64,000 nucleotides of DNA from Niveispirillum sp943370215 (GCA_943370215.1 CALRQC020000002.1:62001-126000), one strand, 5' to 3'. Counted from the stretch's first letter, positions 7,915-16,049 are shown. A program made the numbers and translations. Notes: a model not told the origin generated them from the letters alone.

Positions 7915-8244
7915 ATGTATCCCGCAGTGGCTACCGGAGCCCCCAATCCGGCAACAGGCATGGTGGCGGCCGTTCTCTCCACCGATATTCTTGAAAAAAA
8001 CTTTTCCACGGCTCTACCGCCGCCGCAACAATCCCTGCATTACGGGGCCGATGCGCTGGCGGAACAAATCCTGACTGCTGTTGCCCGCTGCCGGGCACTG
8101 GGTCACCGGGAGCCGCGTGTCAGCCTGACCCGTCCGACGGACGTGGTGGAAGGGGTCCGTTTCCGGTTGGAACAGGCGGGCCTGCGGCCCAGTGTCCGCC
8201 CCTCCAGCATTGTCGGACAGTCGATCCTCACCGTTCGCGCCTGA
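7915..8244 (+). CDS. Hypothetical protein (109 aa)
   Basis: A small soluble protein without recognised domain. The central part (SLHYGADALAEQILTAVARC) predicts an amphipathic helix, and the C-terminal half is basic. Support for a real gene: an AGGGA ribosome site about 9 nt before the ATG, codon use like its neighbours, and a strong terminator directly after the stop codon. It stands alone between a promoter-like region and mmcB. Function unknown. Confidence 0.6.
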   Translation: MYPAVATGAPNPATGMVAAVLSTDILEKNFSTALPPPQQSLHYGADALAEQILTAVARCRALGHREPRVSLTRPTDVVEGVRFRLEQAGLRPSVRPSSIVGQSILTVRA

Positions 8245-8253
8245 CCGGGTTTT

Positions 8254-8294
8254 CCCAACATTTCCGGGTGGAATGACCACCTGGAAATGTTGGG
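8254..8294 (+). terminator. Strong hairpin terminator after the 109-aa ORF
   Basis: An 18-bp stem with one G-T pair (8254-8271 with 8277-8294) closes a 5-nt loop, ten bases after the stop codon at 8244. The hairpin covers an upstream in-frame ATG (8287) of mmcB, which argues that mmcB starts further downstream. Confidence 0.75.
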
Positions 8295-8317
8295 GCCTTG
8301 TGTTTTGGATGAAGTTT

Positions 8318-8340
8318 GTTCATGGTATGTACCCATGAAC
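8318..8340. promoter_or_regulatory. LexA-like box / dyad at mmcB start
   Basis: GTTC-N7-GTAC (8318-8332) differs by one base from the alphaproteobacterial SOS box GTTC-N7-GTTC. The same bases belong to a perfect dyad, GTTCATGG (8318-8325) and CCATGAAC (8333-8340), 7 bp apart. The dyad reaches into the predicted mmcB start codon at 8335. mmcB is a known LexA target in Caulobacter, which supports the interpretation. Confidence 0.55.
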
Positions 8341-8832
8341 GACATGTCCACAAGCACGCCGGCCGGTGCTGCGGCCTTGGTTACGCCCACATTGCCCCGC
8401 CCCGCCTCTGAACCGGCGGCGGCGATTACACGGGGTGTGCGGCGTTTCCTGGCTGATCACGGTATCCAGGGCATGGTTGAATTTTGCCTGGCCAATGGTC
8501 GCCGGGCCGATTTGCTATGCCTGTCGGAGAAGGGGGAGATCAGTATCGTCGAGGTGAAAAGCAGCCCGACGGACTTCAAGACTGATCATAAGTGGCAGGA
8601 TTATCTGGAATTCTGTGATTATTTCTATTTCGCCGTTGCGCCGGATTTCCCCCAGGAACTGATCCCGGCTGAATGCGGCCTGATCGTCGCCGATGCTTTC
8701 GGGGCGGAAATTGTGCGTCCGGCTGTTGCCAGCCCCCTCCCGGCGGCTAGGCGTAAGGCGTTAACCTTGCGGGTGGCATTGGCGGCGATGGGCCGCTTGC
8801 ATCGGGTGGAAGACCCGGCCCGAACCTTGTAA
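8335..8832 (+). CDS. mmcB: MmcB family DNA repair protein
   Basis: A member of the MmcB (DUF1052) family, a PD-(D/E)XK nuclease-like protein linked to survival of DNA damage in Caulobacter, where it is SOS-induced. The nuclease-like core is visible: an Asp in GRRADLLCL, then IVEVKSSPTDF (E-x-K), followed by KWQDYLEFCDYFYFAVAP. An ATG at 8287 would lengthen it but lies in the preceding terminator stem. ATG 8335 (165 aa) or 8344 fits better, although neither has a clear ribosome site, so the message may be leaderless. A LexA-like box sits at the start. Confidence 0.88.
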   Translation: MNDMSTSTPAGAAALVTPTLPRPASEPAAAITRGVRRFLADHGIQGMVEFCLANGRRADLLCLSEKGEISIVEVKSSPTDFKTDHKWQDYLEFCDYFYFAVAPDFPQELIPAECGLIVADAFGAEIVRPAVASPLPAARRKALTLRVALAAMGRLHRVEDPARTL

Positions 8833-8840
8833 ACCGCAAT

Positions 8841-8863
8841 CCCGGCGGGCAGGCCGCGCCGGG
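8841..8863. terminator. Bidirectional hairpin between convergent genes
   Basis: CCCGGCG (8841-8847) and CGCCGGG (8857-8863) form a GC stem, extended by AAACC/GGTTT arms at 8831-8835 and 8868-8872. It fills the 40-bp gap between mmcB and the convergent gene ending at 8873. Confidence 0.6.
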
Positions 8864-8872
8864 AAGGGGTTT

Positions 8873-10216
8873 CTATTCCAGCATTGGCCGGCCGGTTTCA
8901 ATCTGTACCAGGGCGGCCAGGAAGGGCACGGCAAGGTCACGCCGTTGTCCTGCCCCGCGCTCCGCTTCACTCAGCGCGGTCTGGAAGCTGGCGCGCCAAC
9001 GCTGGTCGCCATACATCAGCTTGTCGGCCCGGGCGCGTTGCACCAATACGACCGGGCTGCGCATGTCATTGACCACTTTGTCCAACCGGGCCGACAGCAG
9101 ATCAGCCTGGCTGCGATCCTTGGCGCGTAAGGCACCGCCGATCAGCTCCACATAGGTTTCCGCTTTCAGGTCCATATCCTGCAACTGGTCGGCATAGGTC
9201 AGTGTCAGGGCCTTTTCGCCCCGCGCTTCCAGCTTGCCCAGCACCTGCGGGATGACCCAGGGGCTTTCTTCCTGCACGGTCCGCAGCAGGCCAAGGGCCA
9301 GATTGGCATCGCCCAGATCGCCGGCGGCGACCGCCAGCTCTGGCGGACAGCAATTGCCCCGTTTATCCTTGAAGCGACTGAACTGTTCTTCCACCGTATT
9401 AAGGAACAGGGTGCGCGCCCGCGCTTCCAGCCCAACCCGAAGCAGTGACTGGGCGACCAGACCCAACTCCCAGGCACAGCCCTGGGTGCGGGCAAACTCC
9501 ACAGCCTCTTCCGCCACCTGGGTGGCGGTGCTCATATTGCCCTGCCAGACCAGTGTTTCCACAATATCGGACAGGTTATAGATGCGGGTGGAACAATCGG
9601 CGAACCCGCGCGTGATCTGCAGCGCCAGATCAGTCTCGCCGGTCAGGGCCAGGGTACGGCCGACAAACAGATCTTGGCTGATATCACTGGACGCGCTGCC
9701 ACTGCGCATGGCCTGCAGGAAGGGGGCTACAATGGGGCGTACCCGATCCTTGTCGCCGATATGGTAACTGGCCACCGCGAAGGACAGCCAGTCCCAGCGC
9801 GGTGTGGCGATGGGATATTCCACCGGCGGGATCAGGCCCTCAATCCGATGCAGCAGGCAACGGCTGGATTTCGGATCGCTGCACACCAAGCTGCGCAGCT
9901 TGGTCTTGAACTGGGCATAATCAAAATCACCAATGAACTGGTTGGTCACCAGTTGCACCGCCAGCGCGCTTTCCGGCAGACGGGTGATGATATCTGTCAG
10001 CAGCCGGTCGGCCTCCAGCAGCAGCTTGGCCTGCTCATCGGCATTATAGGTCTGGTCGGCGCGCTGGATGGCCTGCATCGCCAGCACGAACTGACGGTTG
10101 GCTGCTGCATTCTGATCCGCCTGGGCGCGGGCGGACGGCGCCAGCAGCAACAGGGAAAGCAGGGCAAGCGTCACCAGCCAGAAGGGGGCGCGCACCGCCG
10201 ACCAGACGGCAAGCAT
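8873..10216 (-). CDS. Hypothetical exported helical-repeat protein
   Basis: An uncharacterised protein of about 447 aa. From the internal ATG at 10216 it has a clean signal peptide (FWLVTLALLSLLLLAPSARA, then QADQ). A start at 10282 would add 22 residues and overlap the BON gene. The mature part is Ala/Leu-rich alpha-helical with TPR-like periodicity (SALAVQLVTNQFIGDFDYAQ; LEARARTLFLNTVEEQFSRF; GDANLALGLLRTVQEESPWV) and several cysteines, including a CC pair. It directly follows the BON lipoprotein gene, so the two are probably co-transcribed and both act in the envelope. I recognise no family. Confidence 0.7.
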   Translation of the reverse strand: MLAVWSAVRAPFWLVTLALLSLLLLAPSARAQADQNAAANRQFVLAMQAIQRADQTYNADEQAKLLLEADRLLTDIITRLPESALAVQLVTNQFIGDFDYAQFKTKLRSLVCSDPKSSRCLLHRIEGLIPPVEYPIATPRWDWLSFAVASYHIGDKDRVRPIVAPFLQAMRSGSASSDISQDLFVGRTLALTGETDLALQITRGFADCSTRIYNLSDIVETLVWQGNMSTATQVAEEAVEFARTQGCAWELGLVAQSLLRVGLEARARTLFLNTVEEQFSRFKDKRGNCCPPELAVAAGDLGDANLALGLLRTVQEESPWVIPQVLGKLEARGEKALTLTYADQLQDMDLKAETYVELIGGALRAKDRSQADLLSARLDKVVNDMRSPVVLVQRARADKLMYGDQRWRASFQTALSEAERGAGQRRDLAVPFLAALVQIETGRPMLE

Positions 10217-10262
10217 ACCACCCCGACCCGCAACCGGCCGCAAGGCCGGCAGCGCCCAGCTT

Positions 10263-10865
10263 TCAGTAAGGCACAACGACATGGCTCACCACCTGGCGGA
10301 CCCGAGCAATATTCCGGGCATGTTCACGCACGCGGTCCAATTCCACCTGCGACCGCGCCCGGCCCATCAGGTGAACGGTCTGATTGATCGTTTCAATTGT
10401 GTAATTGCCAGAGGTGATGTCGCTGTCAGTCAGCAATTTGGTCCGAAGCTGCGTCGTGATCCAGGCGTCTGTCGCCTTGTCGGACAGGCTCGACTCGTCA
10501 CCGATGCCGATCTCATTGATGACTTCCCGCACGCCATTGACCTGCCAGGCCAGACGCACCGCTTCAACCCGTTCATCGGCAGTGGCGGCCCGGCCGGTCA
10601 GCAAGGCGCGGCCGTCACGCACGGTCACGTCCAACCGGTCATTCAGGCCGGAGACGGTGGCCCATTGGGCTTCCACCGCATGGGCCAGCACCGGGTCGGC
10701 CGGTCCGGTCTTGCTGCCCCCTCCGCCTGAGGCGCAGCCAGCCAGAACCAGTGTGGCCGCCAGTCCGACCAATGCCAGGGTGCGGGAGAACCGCCGGGAA
10801 AGGGAAGGAGCGGGAAGACCCATCGCCCGTTCGCCCATCTGCGCCATCAGGCGCCCGATCAACAT
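10263..10865 (-). CDS. BON-domain lipoprotein
   Basis: A predicted lipoprotein: hydrophobic stretch and lipobox LVLAGC, then a Gly/Ser linker and two BON domains (first around AVEAQWATVSGLNDRLDVTV, second around ATDAWITTQLRTKLLTDSDI). BON domains bind phospholipid surfaces; relatives such as OsmY/DolP support envelope integrity. I chose the ATG at 10865 because AGGAGG lies 8 nt upstream. That gives an unusually long n-region before the lipobox, so M33 of the longest frame (10823) remains possible. It is followed closely by the exported hypothetical gene. Confidence 0.85.
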   Translation of the reverse strand: MLIGRLMAQMGERAMGLPAPSLSRRFSRTLALVGLAATLVLAGCASGGGGSKTGPADPVLAHAVEAQWATVSGLNDRLDVTVRDGRALLTGRAATADERVEAVRLAWQVNGVREVINEIGIGDESSLSDKATDAWITTQLRTKLLTDSDITSGNYTIETINQTVHLMGRARSQVELDRVREHARNIARVRQVVSHVVVPY

Positions 10866-10984
10866 CGTTTCTGCCTCCTGCCAGCCGTTGATTGTCTTCT
10901 TGTCGATCACGGTCGGCATCTTACGGGTGAAATATGGTCATACGCGGGCTGCAGGCTGGATTATCCGGCCGTCAGGTGCCCGGT

Positions 10985-11797
10985 TCAGGCAAAGGGTGAG
11001 GCTGTCATCACCCTTGTCAACTCCCGTGCCAGGATGCCGGCGATGCGTTTGCGCGCCGCCGGGTCGCGCAGCAATTTTTCATCCTGGGCATTGGACAGAA
11101 AACCCGTTTCAATCAACAAGGATGGCACATCCGGCGCTTTCAGGACGGCGAAATTGGCCGCGCGCATGGGATTGTCCAGCAGTTGGATATCCTTGCCGGC
11201 ACCGGTGACAATGGTTTGCTTGGCGTGCAGCGCCGCAGTGCGTGTATGGCGCGCGGCAAGATCGACCAGAATGGCGGCGACATTCTTATCCAGATCGCCG
11301 ACATCGACACCCAGACCACCAGCGAAATTTTCCTGCTTGGCGATGGCGGCAGCGAAACTGTCACTGGCCTTCTCCGACAGGGTATAGGCCGACAGGCCCC
11401 GTGCTTTACGGTTGGGGGCGCTGTCGGCATGAATGGACAAGAACAGGTCCGCACCGGCACGTCGACCCAATTCCATACGCTCCCGCAGGTCGATGAACGT
11501 GTCATCTTCACGGGTCAGTTTGACATTGATTCCGGGGTTGCGGCTGACAAGGCGGGTGACTTCCTTGGCGATATCCAGCACCACATCCTTTTCGTAGGTC
11601 CCATGCACGCCGATGGCACCGGGATCACGCCCACCATGACCGGGGTCGATCATCAATAGCCGCGGTCCCCGCGCCCGTTTGCCCGGAGCACGTGGCCCTT
11701 CCTGCGGCGCCGCTGCACCCGCCCGCACGGTCACGGAGATGAACGGGGCAAGGGCCGGCACGGCCAAGGCAAAACGAAGCAAATCCCGACGATTCAT
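10985..11797 (-). CDS. N-acetylmuramoyl-L-alanine amidase (Tat-exported)
   Basis: Cleaves the amide bond between MurNAc and the peptide stem of peptidoglycan, usually for septum splitting. The N-terminus has a twin-arginine signal (NRRDLLRFALAVPALAPF). The Amidase_3 zinc centre is complete: MIDPGHGGRDPGAIG, the Glu of GTYEKDVVLDIA, LFLSIHADS and LIETGFLSNAQDE. There is no AMIN domain, so it is shorter than E. coli AmiC (270 aa). It is monocistronic as far as can be seen, with a hairpin in its leader. Confidence 0.93.
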   Translation of the reverse strand: MNRRDLLRFALAVPALAPFISVTVRAGAAAPQEGPRAPGKRARGPRLLMIDPGHGGRDPGAIGVHGTYEKDVVLDIAKEVTRLVSRNPGINVKLTREDDTFIDLRERMELGRRAGADLFLSIHADSAPNRKARGLSAYTLSEKASDSFAAAIAKQENFAGGLGVDVGDLDKNVAAILVDLAARHTRTAALHAKQTIVTGAGKDIQLLDNPMRAANFAVLKAPDVPSLLIETGFLSNAQDEKLLRDPAARKRIAGILARELTRVMTASPFA

Positions 11798-11814
11798 GGA
11801 TCAAACCACCATCC

Positions 11815-11834
11815 GGCCCGTGCCTGCACGGGCC
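11815..11834 (-). promoter_or_regulatory. Hairpin in the amidase leader
   Basis: GGCCCGTGC and GCACGGGCC with a 2-nt spacer form a compact dyad about 18 nt upstream of the amidase ATG. It could be an operator or an mRNA structure close to the ribosome site. Function unknown. Confidence 0.35.
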
Positions 11835-11944
11835 TTCCACCTAGGCCTATCTTTGGACCCCTCGGAATCGTTGCGCAACAGAAACCTGTTCATCGCTTCC
11901 TTGTTAGCCCTTCCTGTTGCCGGGTCTCAACACCGGATGCTGAT

Positions 11945-12760
11945 TTAGATGGCTTTCCCCGGTCTTCTCGTCAGGGCGTCGGCGGGAAATTCCCCGCCGG
12001 GGGTGAAAACTGCCTGGGTAATGGCGCGTTCGATGTCGTTTCGGCTGAAGGGCTTGCGGATCACCGGCCCCAGATGGTCCAGTCCGCGCCGACTCAGCTC
12101 ATCGCCGAAGGCAGTGACGAAGATAATGGGCAGGGCACTTTGTTGCCGCAGAATCTGCGCCGTTGTGATGCCGCTATCGCCGCCTGCCAGCCGTAAATCC
12201 ATCAGCGCCAGGGTTGGCTGCTGTTCTGCTGCCGTGGCCAGGGCCATTTGGGTATTGGCGGCGGTACCGCAGACGATATGCCCCATGCGCTGCACCGTTT
12301 CCTCCAGATCAAAGGCGATGATGGCATCATCCTCCACAATCATGATGCGGGCGGTCAGGGCACTGCCCAGCCCTGTCTGGGCATGGGTCATGGCTGCCTG
12401 CGCGGCGTCAGCATCCAACCCCAGCACGCTGCCGGCCTCTGATACGGTCAGTTCTTCCAGACTGACCAGCAGGAACAGGCGGCGTTCCTGTTCCGGCAGG
12501 CCCGCCAGGGCCTTCTCCATCGGATGGCGTCCGGTGAGATCTGACAGACGTGGACCGTCGGCATCGCAGAGCCCGTTCAACAGGCCATAGAGTTTCAAAC
12601 GATCAGGCCTTTCCAGGCCAAAGGTGACGGGGTCAGCAAGCGCAATCGGCAGCGCCTCGGCGACCAGATCATCTCCCCGGGTGGTGTCTGCCGTCAGCGC
12701 GCGGGCATAGCGGCGCAGATAAGGCAGATGATAGAGAAGTTGACGGGAATGCGCGTCCAT
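11945..12760 (-). CDS. phyR: PhyR-type general stress response regulator
   Basis: An anti-anti-sigma factor of the alphaproteobacterial general stress response. When phosphorylated, its sigma-like domain titrates NepR and frees EcfG. From the preferred ATG at 12760 (271 aa, matching the family's short start before HLPYLRRYARAL), residues 1-130 are the sigma-like domain (sigma-2- and sigma-4-like helices; LPEQERRLFLLVSLEELTVS). Residues 137-255 are a receiver with acidic pair D144-D145, phospho-acceptor D188 (ALMDLRLAGG) and KPF lysine. The longer frame to 12838 is unlikely. Usually nepR and ecfG lie next door; here the neighbours are corA and the amidase. Confidence 0.9.
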   Translation of the reverse strand: MDAHSRQLLYHLPYLRRYARALTADTTRGDDLVAEALPIALADPVTFGLERPDRLKLYGLLNGLCDADGPRLSDLTGRHPMEKALAGLPEQERRLFLLVSLEELTVSEAGSVLGLDADAAQAAMTHAQTGLGSALTARIMIVEDDAIIAFDLEETVQRMGHIVCGTAANTQMALATAAEQQPTLALMDLRLAGGDSGITTAQILRQQSALPIIFVTAFGDELSRRGLDHLGPVIRKPFSRNDIERAITQAVFTPGGEFPADALTRRPGKAI

Positions 12761-12941
12761 GATGACGTCCCAGAAAGGGGCCTGCAAACCATGCCGGGAG
12801 TGCCGGCATATGGCCTGGGCCATTGGAAAAGTCGGCACATTCTGCGGCTTTGCACAGCTATTTCCATTCCACTTGCGCCATCGCCCGATCGGCCTAGCCG
12901 CGTCGGGTTTGGTTGGACGAATGGTGGTTGTTCTACGCCCT

Positions 12942-12969
12942 CCGTACAGCTAGCCGGCTTGCTGTACGG
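12942..12969. repeat. Inverted repeat between corA and phyR
   Basis: CCGTACAGC (12942-12950) and GCTGTACGG (12961-12969) are perfect 9-bp arms around a 10-nt spacer that itself contains the palindrome AGCCGGCT. It lies between the corA stop and the phyR start, so it is either the corA terminator (no T-run) or an operator for phyR. Confidence 0.45.
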
Positions 12970-13032
12970 TGTTCTGTCCATTTCAAGGGGAGCTAATCAT
13001 ATCATAGCTCTGTTGTTTAGGACTCTGTGATA

Positions 13033-14007
13033 TTACAACCAACCGCGCCGTTTAAAGAATAGATAGGGCACGATGACGGATACTACCATCAAAATCAGGG
13101 CCAGGGGATAGCCATAGGGCCAATCCAGCTCCGGCATATTGTGGAAATTCATGCCATAAATGCTGGCTACCAGAGTCGGCGGCAGGAAGACAACGGCCGC
13201 GACAGAGAAAATCTTGACGATATTATTCTGTTCGATGCCCACCACGCCCAGCAGCGCGTCCAACTGAAAGGCGATATTGCTAGACAGGAAGGCCGTATAA
13301 TCGGCCAGCGATTGGGCATCCTGGCCCAACGTCTTCAGCCTGGCGCGCAACCCCTTGTCAGCGGCGATCTCCTTCACCGTACCGCCAAAGGCGATGATGC
13401 GGGTCAGGGTCACCAGGCTTTCCCGCGCCTTGGCGGTCAGGTCATGGGCGCGGGCGATGCGTTTTAGCAACTGGTGCTGCGTGTCCGACCCCAATGCACC
13501 CTGGTGCCCCTCGATCAGCAGTTCCCGTGCCACGGCATTGACATCCCGACCCGCGCCTTCCAGCACGTCAGCGATCCGGTCCAGAATGGCATCCAGCAGA
13601 TAGAGCAGGGTGGAAGGACCGCTTTCCAGCTTGAGCCCCTGGCGGCTGATCTGGTGATGGAAGCCGTAAAACGGCTTGGGATCATCAAAGCGCAGGGTGA
13701 TGAGCGTATTGCCCGTCAGCACGAAGGTGATGTCCATCGTCTCTGGCACCGGCGCATCGGCACGGCAGAGCACGGTGGCAGTCATGAAGGCGCCGCCTTC
13801 GTCGCGATAGACCCGGCTGGACAGCTCGATCTCCCGCATTTCTTCGCGCGTCGGCAGTTCCATGCCGAAGGTCTGTTCCACCAGTTGGCGTTCAGCCGGG
13901 CCGGGCGCGTTCAGGTCAACCCAGCAGGCATGACGCAGGATCTCGGTGGATGGCATTCCATCCATTGCTTCATTGCGGCCGTCGATCGTGCGGTAGGCGC
14001 GGATCAT
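13033..14007 (-). CDS. corA: CorA-family magnesium/cobalt transporter
   Basis: A pentameric divalent-cation channel of the inner membrane. The large cytosolic funnel occupies residues 1-265, followed by two membrane helices. The signature GMN motif is at 285-287 (YGMNFHNMPELDWPYGYP), and the C-terminus is basic (FFKRRGWL), as in CorA. The first helix (NIVKIFSVAAVVFLPPTLVASI) precedes the motif. Length 324 aa is normal. It is on the minus strand, divergent from yciB. Confidence 0.95.
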   Translation of the reverse strand: MIRAYRTIDGRNEAMDGMPSTEILRHACWVDLNAPGPAERQLVEQTFGMELPTREEMREIELSSRVYRDEGGAFMTATVLCRADAPVPETMDITFVLTGNTLITLRFDDPKPFYGFHHQISRQGLKLESGPSTLLYLLDAILDRIADVLEGAGRDVNAVARELLIEGHQGALGSDTQHQLLKRIARAHDLTAKARESLVTLTRIIAFGGTVKEIAADKGLRARLKTLGQDAQSLADYTAFLSSNIAFQLDALLGVVGIEQNNIVKIFSVAAVVFLPPTLVASIYGMNFHNMPELDWPYGYPLALILMVVSVIVPYLFFKRRGWL

Positions 14008-14144
14008 GCGCTGTCTCCCCCGCTGGGGTCATTGGGATACCCCGCATTTACCCTGCCCGCGCGCCGGGGGAAAGCGAACTTTCTCCGCATCGTGATAAGA
14101 GCAGGCTGGCAAGCTGTCGCAGCAGCCTGTAAATGCATGGCCCC

Positions 14145-14714
14145 ATGAACCCGTTGCTTCGCCTTTTGCTGGAAGCCGGGCCTTTGGGCCTGTTCTTCCT
14201 GTTCAATGCCAAGGCCGGCCTGATGGTCGGCACTGGCGTTTTCATGGCTGCCATCACGGTGGCGCTGATCGTCAACTGGCTGCTGGAACGCAGATTGCCA
14301 GTGATGCCGCTGGTCGGTTGCGTCTTTGTGCTGGTTTTTGGCGGCCTGACCTTGTGGCTGGACAATGATCTGTTCATCAAGATCAAACCCACCGTGGTCA
14401 ATCTGCTGCTCTCCTGCACCCTGTTCGTGGGCCTGTTCCTGAAGCGCAACCTGTTGAAGGTGGTGCTGGGCGCCGCCCTGGAGCTGAAGGAAGAGGGTTG
14501 GCGCATCCTGACCATCCGCTGGGCCTGGTTCTTCCTGTTCCTGGCCGTGGCGAACGAGATCGTCTGGCGCAGCTTCGATACCGATACCTGGGTCAATTTC
14601 AAGGTATTCGGCATCATGCCGATTTCGATCCTGTTCAGCATGTTGCAGGTGCCGGTGATCATGAAGCATCAGTTGAACCCGCCGGTGGAGGAGAAGGGCG
14701 ACAAGGCCGGCTGA
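14145..14714 (+). CDS. yciB: Inner-membrane septation protein YciB (IspZ)
   Basis: A conserved inner-membrane protein linked to septation and envelope synthesis; the biochemical role is unsettled. Five or more hydrophobic helices cover almost the whole 189 aa, with family landmarks GPLGLFFLFNAKAG near the start, LNDLFIKIKPTVVN-like DNDLFIKIKPTVVN in the middle, and FVAVANE-like FLAVANEIVWRSFDTDTWVNFK near the end. Two in-frame ATGs exist, 14133 and 14145; family proteins start near MNPLL, so I take 14145. Neither has a good ribosome site. Confidence 0.9.
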   Translation: MNPLLRLLLEAGPLGLFFLFNAKAGLMVGTGVFMAAITVALIVNWLLERRLPVMPLVGCVFVLVFGGLTLWLDNDLFIKIKPTVVNLLLSCTLFVGLFLKRNLLKVVLGAALELKEEGWRILTIRWAWFFLFLAVANEIVWRSFDTDTWVNFKVFGIMPISILFSMLQVPVIMKHQLNPPVEEKGDKAG

Positions 14715-14843
14715 TACAATTCGGTTACCGGGAAGGCCCTGCATTGCGCCCGCAAAACAAAAGGTTACGGCGCGGTTACGGCCATTGCCGTTCCATTCTG
14801 CGCCGCAGCATTCTCCCCTGGTCAGTTTAAACCGGGGGTTTTC

Positions 14844-15188
14844 ATGGTGAGCATGTCGCGCGGCCTTCTGCTGGGGGCGGTCGTCATTACGGGGGCGGGG
14901 CTGTTGTCAGCCTGCTCCATCAATGTCAATGACGAAGCGGTGGAGCCGGGGCGCTATGCCTATCCCCGCACCGCCACCGACCAGTGCCGGCGGGAGGTGG
15001 AGCGTACCTATGGCGACCGCTATCGCGTCGCCTATGATTTGCCGGAACTGAGCAGCAGCGGCAGCATCCAGATCGTGGTGCAGCGTTTCACCCTGGCCCT
15101 GCGCAAAGATAATTTCGAACCGCCACAGCGCCGTTCCCTGCGCTGCACGGTGGATGGCGGCGCGCTGACCCAGGTGGTGCCGGATTGA
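14844..15188 (+). CDS. Small predicted lipoprotein
   Basis: A 114-aa protein with a lipoprotein signal (LLLGAVVITGAGLLSAC, the Cys being the lipidated residue). A short mature domain follows, with two more cysteines (DQC; SLRC) that could pair. No domain recognised. GGGGG lies about 6 nt upstream of the ATG, and a clear hairpin follows the stop codon, which supports an independent gene. Three copies of a GGTTAC-containing motif occur in the upstream 130 bp. Confidence 0.75.
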   Translation: MVSMSRGLLLGAVVITGAGLLSACSINVNDEAVEPGRYAYPRTATDQCRREVERTYGDRYRVAYDLPELSSSGSIQIVVQRFTLALRKDNFEPPQRRSLRCTVDGGALTQVVPD

Positions 15189-15228
15189 TTAGGTACGTCA
15201 AATTTATTCGATGAAACCGTTTTGGTAG

Positions 15229-15269
15229 CACCCCTCTGATTTCCCATATTTTAAGACATCAGAGGGGTG
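15229..15269 (+). terminator. Hairpin at the left edge of the AT-rich gene
   Basis: Perfect 12-bp arms (15229-15240 and 15258-15269) with a 17-nt AT-rich loop, followed by TCTTT. It lies 40 bp after the lipoprotein stop codon and looks like its terminator. Base composition changes to AT-rich immediately after it. Confidence 0.75.
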
Positions 15270-15355
15270 TCTTTAATATATTTATTATGACTATCTTGAG
15301 TTTTATGCGAATAACGCGCATATTCATAGTTGCAAATTTCACCTAGGGGTGCGCT

Positions 15356-16018
15356 ATGCTTTTTAGTGTTATGGTAACATTGGTTTGGTTTTTTTTAGCT
15401 ATTCATTATGTATTTTGGTTTGGTTTTGATGATTTTTTTAAATTAAAACCAAATGAATTAGGTGATTTTTTTGCGGGCCTATTTGCGCCTTTGGTATTTC
15501 TTTGGATTATTTACGGGTATATTTTTCAACAGAAGGCTCATGGGGATTTGAGAAATCTATCCATGCAAAGCGATTTTTTCGATTTTGAGAATAATATAAG
15601 GAAAGACATAGATGAAATATCTTCTAAATCTTTTAGAATTATTAAAAGAAAGGCTGAATTATTATATAAAGACGCCTCTTTAGATGAAAAAATACTGAAA
15701 CAAAAGGGATACTCTAAGTCGGTAAACCCCGAGTCAGAAGATTCTGTATATGATCTGCATACGTTGCTGGGAAGGAATGTGGGAATTGATGCGTATAGAG
15801 AGTTGGTCGACAATGAACGTCTAAAAAAATACCTAGATGATATTTGCTTCTTGTTCGAGTCTTTAAAGATACGAGCTAATGAATGCGACGATAAGAACAG
15901 ACTTTTTAGCAAGCATGTAGACATTAGTTTTGAGAAAAATCTCATCATCAGAATAAAAAACATTAGAAAGAAAATATCACAAAACGTTTCTGTTCAAGAA
16001 GATAGGGGAGCGTCTTAA
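15356..16018 (+). CDS. AT-rich membrane protein, Abi-like N-terminus
   Basis: A 220-aa protein in DNA far more AT-rich than everything around it, with codons such as AAA, ATA, AGA and TTT that the neighbours avoid. Two N-terminal membrane helices (MVTLVWFFLAIHYVFWFGF, then FFAGLFAPLVFLWIIYGYIF) flank the segment KPNELGDFFAG. The rest is cytosolic, charged and helical. The arrangement resembles the N-terminal module of putative phage abortive-infection proteins, in which a GDFxGG motif between helices precedes a coiled coil, but I claim only resemblance. It sits alone between two hairpins and is probably acquired DNA. A small ion-channel-like or sensor function cannot be excluded. Confidence 0.7.
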   Translation: MLFSVMVTLVWFFLAIHYVFWFGFDDFFKLKPNELGDFFAGLFAPLVFLWIIYGYIFQQKAHGDLRNLSMQSDFFDFENNIRKDIDEISSKSFRIIKRKAELLYKDASLDEKILKQKGYSKSVNPESEDSVYDLHTLLGRNVGIDAYRELVDNERLKKYLDDICFLFESLKIRANECDDKNRLFSKHVDISFEKNLIIRIKNIRKKISQNVSVQEDRGAS

Positions 16019-16033
16019 TATATAACGCTCCCC
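16005..16033. terminator. Hairpin at the right edge of the AT-rich gene
   Basis: GGGGAGCGT (16005-16013) and ACGCTCCCC (16025-16033) form a 9-bp stem with an AT loop that contains the stop codon of the AT-rich gene. It serves both that gene and the convergent sdhB, which ends at 16050. Confidence 0.7.
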
Positions 16034-16049
16034 CAGGTGCTAATTTAGC

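Noticed and set aside
12761..13032. EcfG-type promoter (GGAAC-N16/17-GTT) before phyR
   Set aside because: No match on the minus strand with correct spacing.
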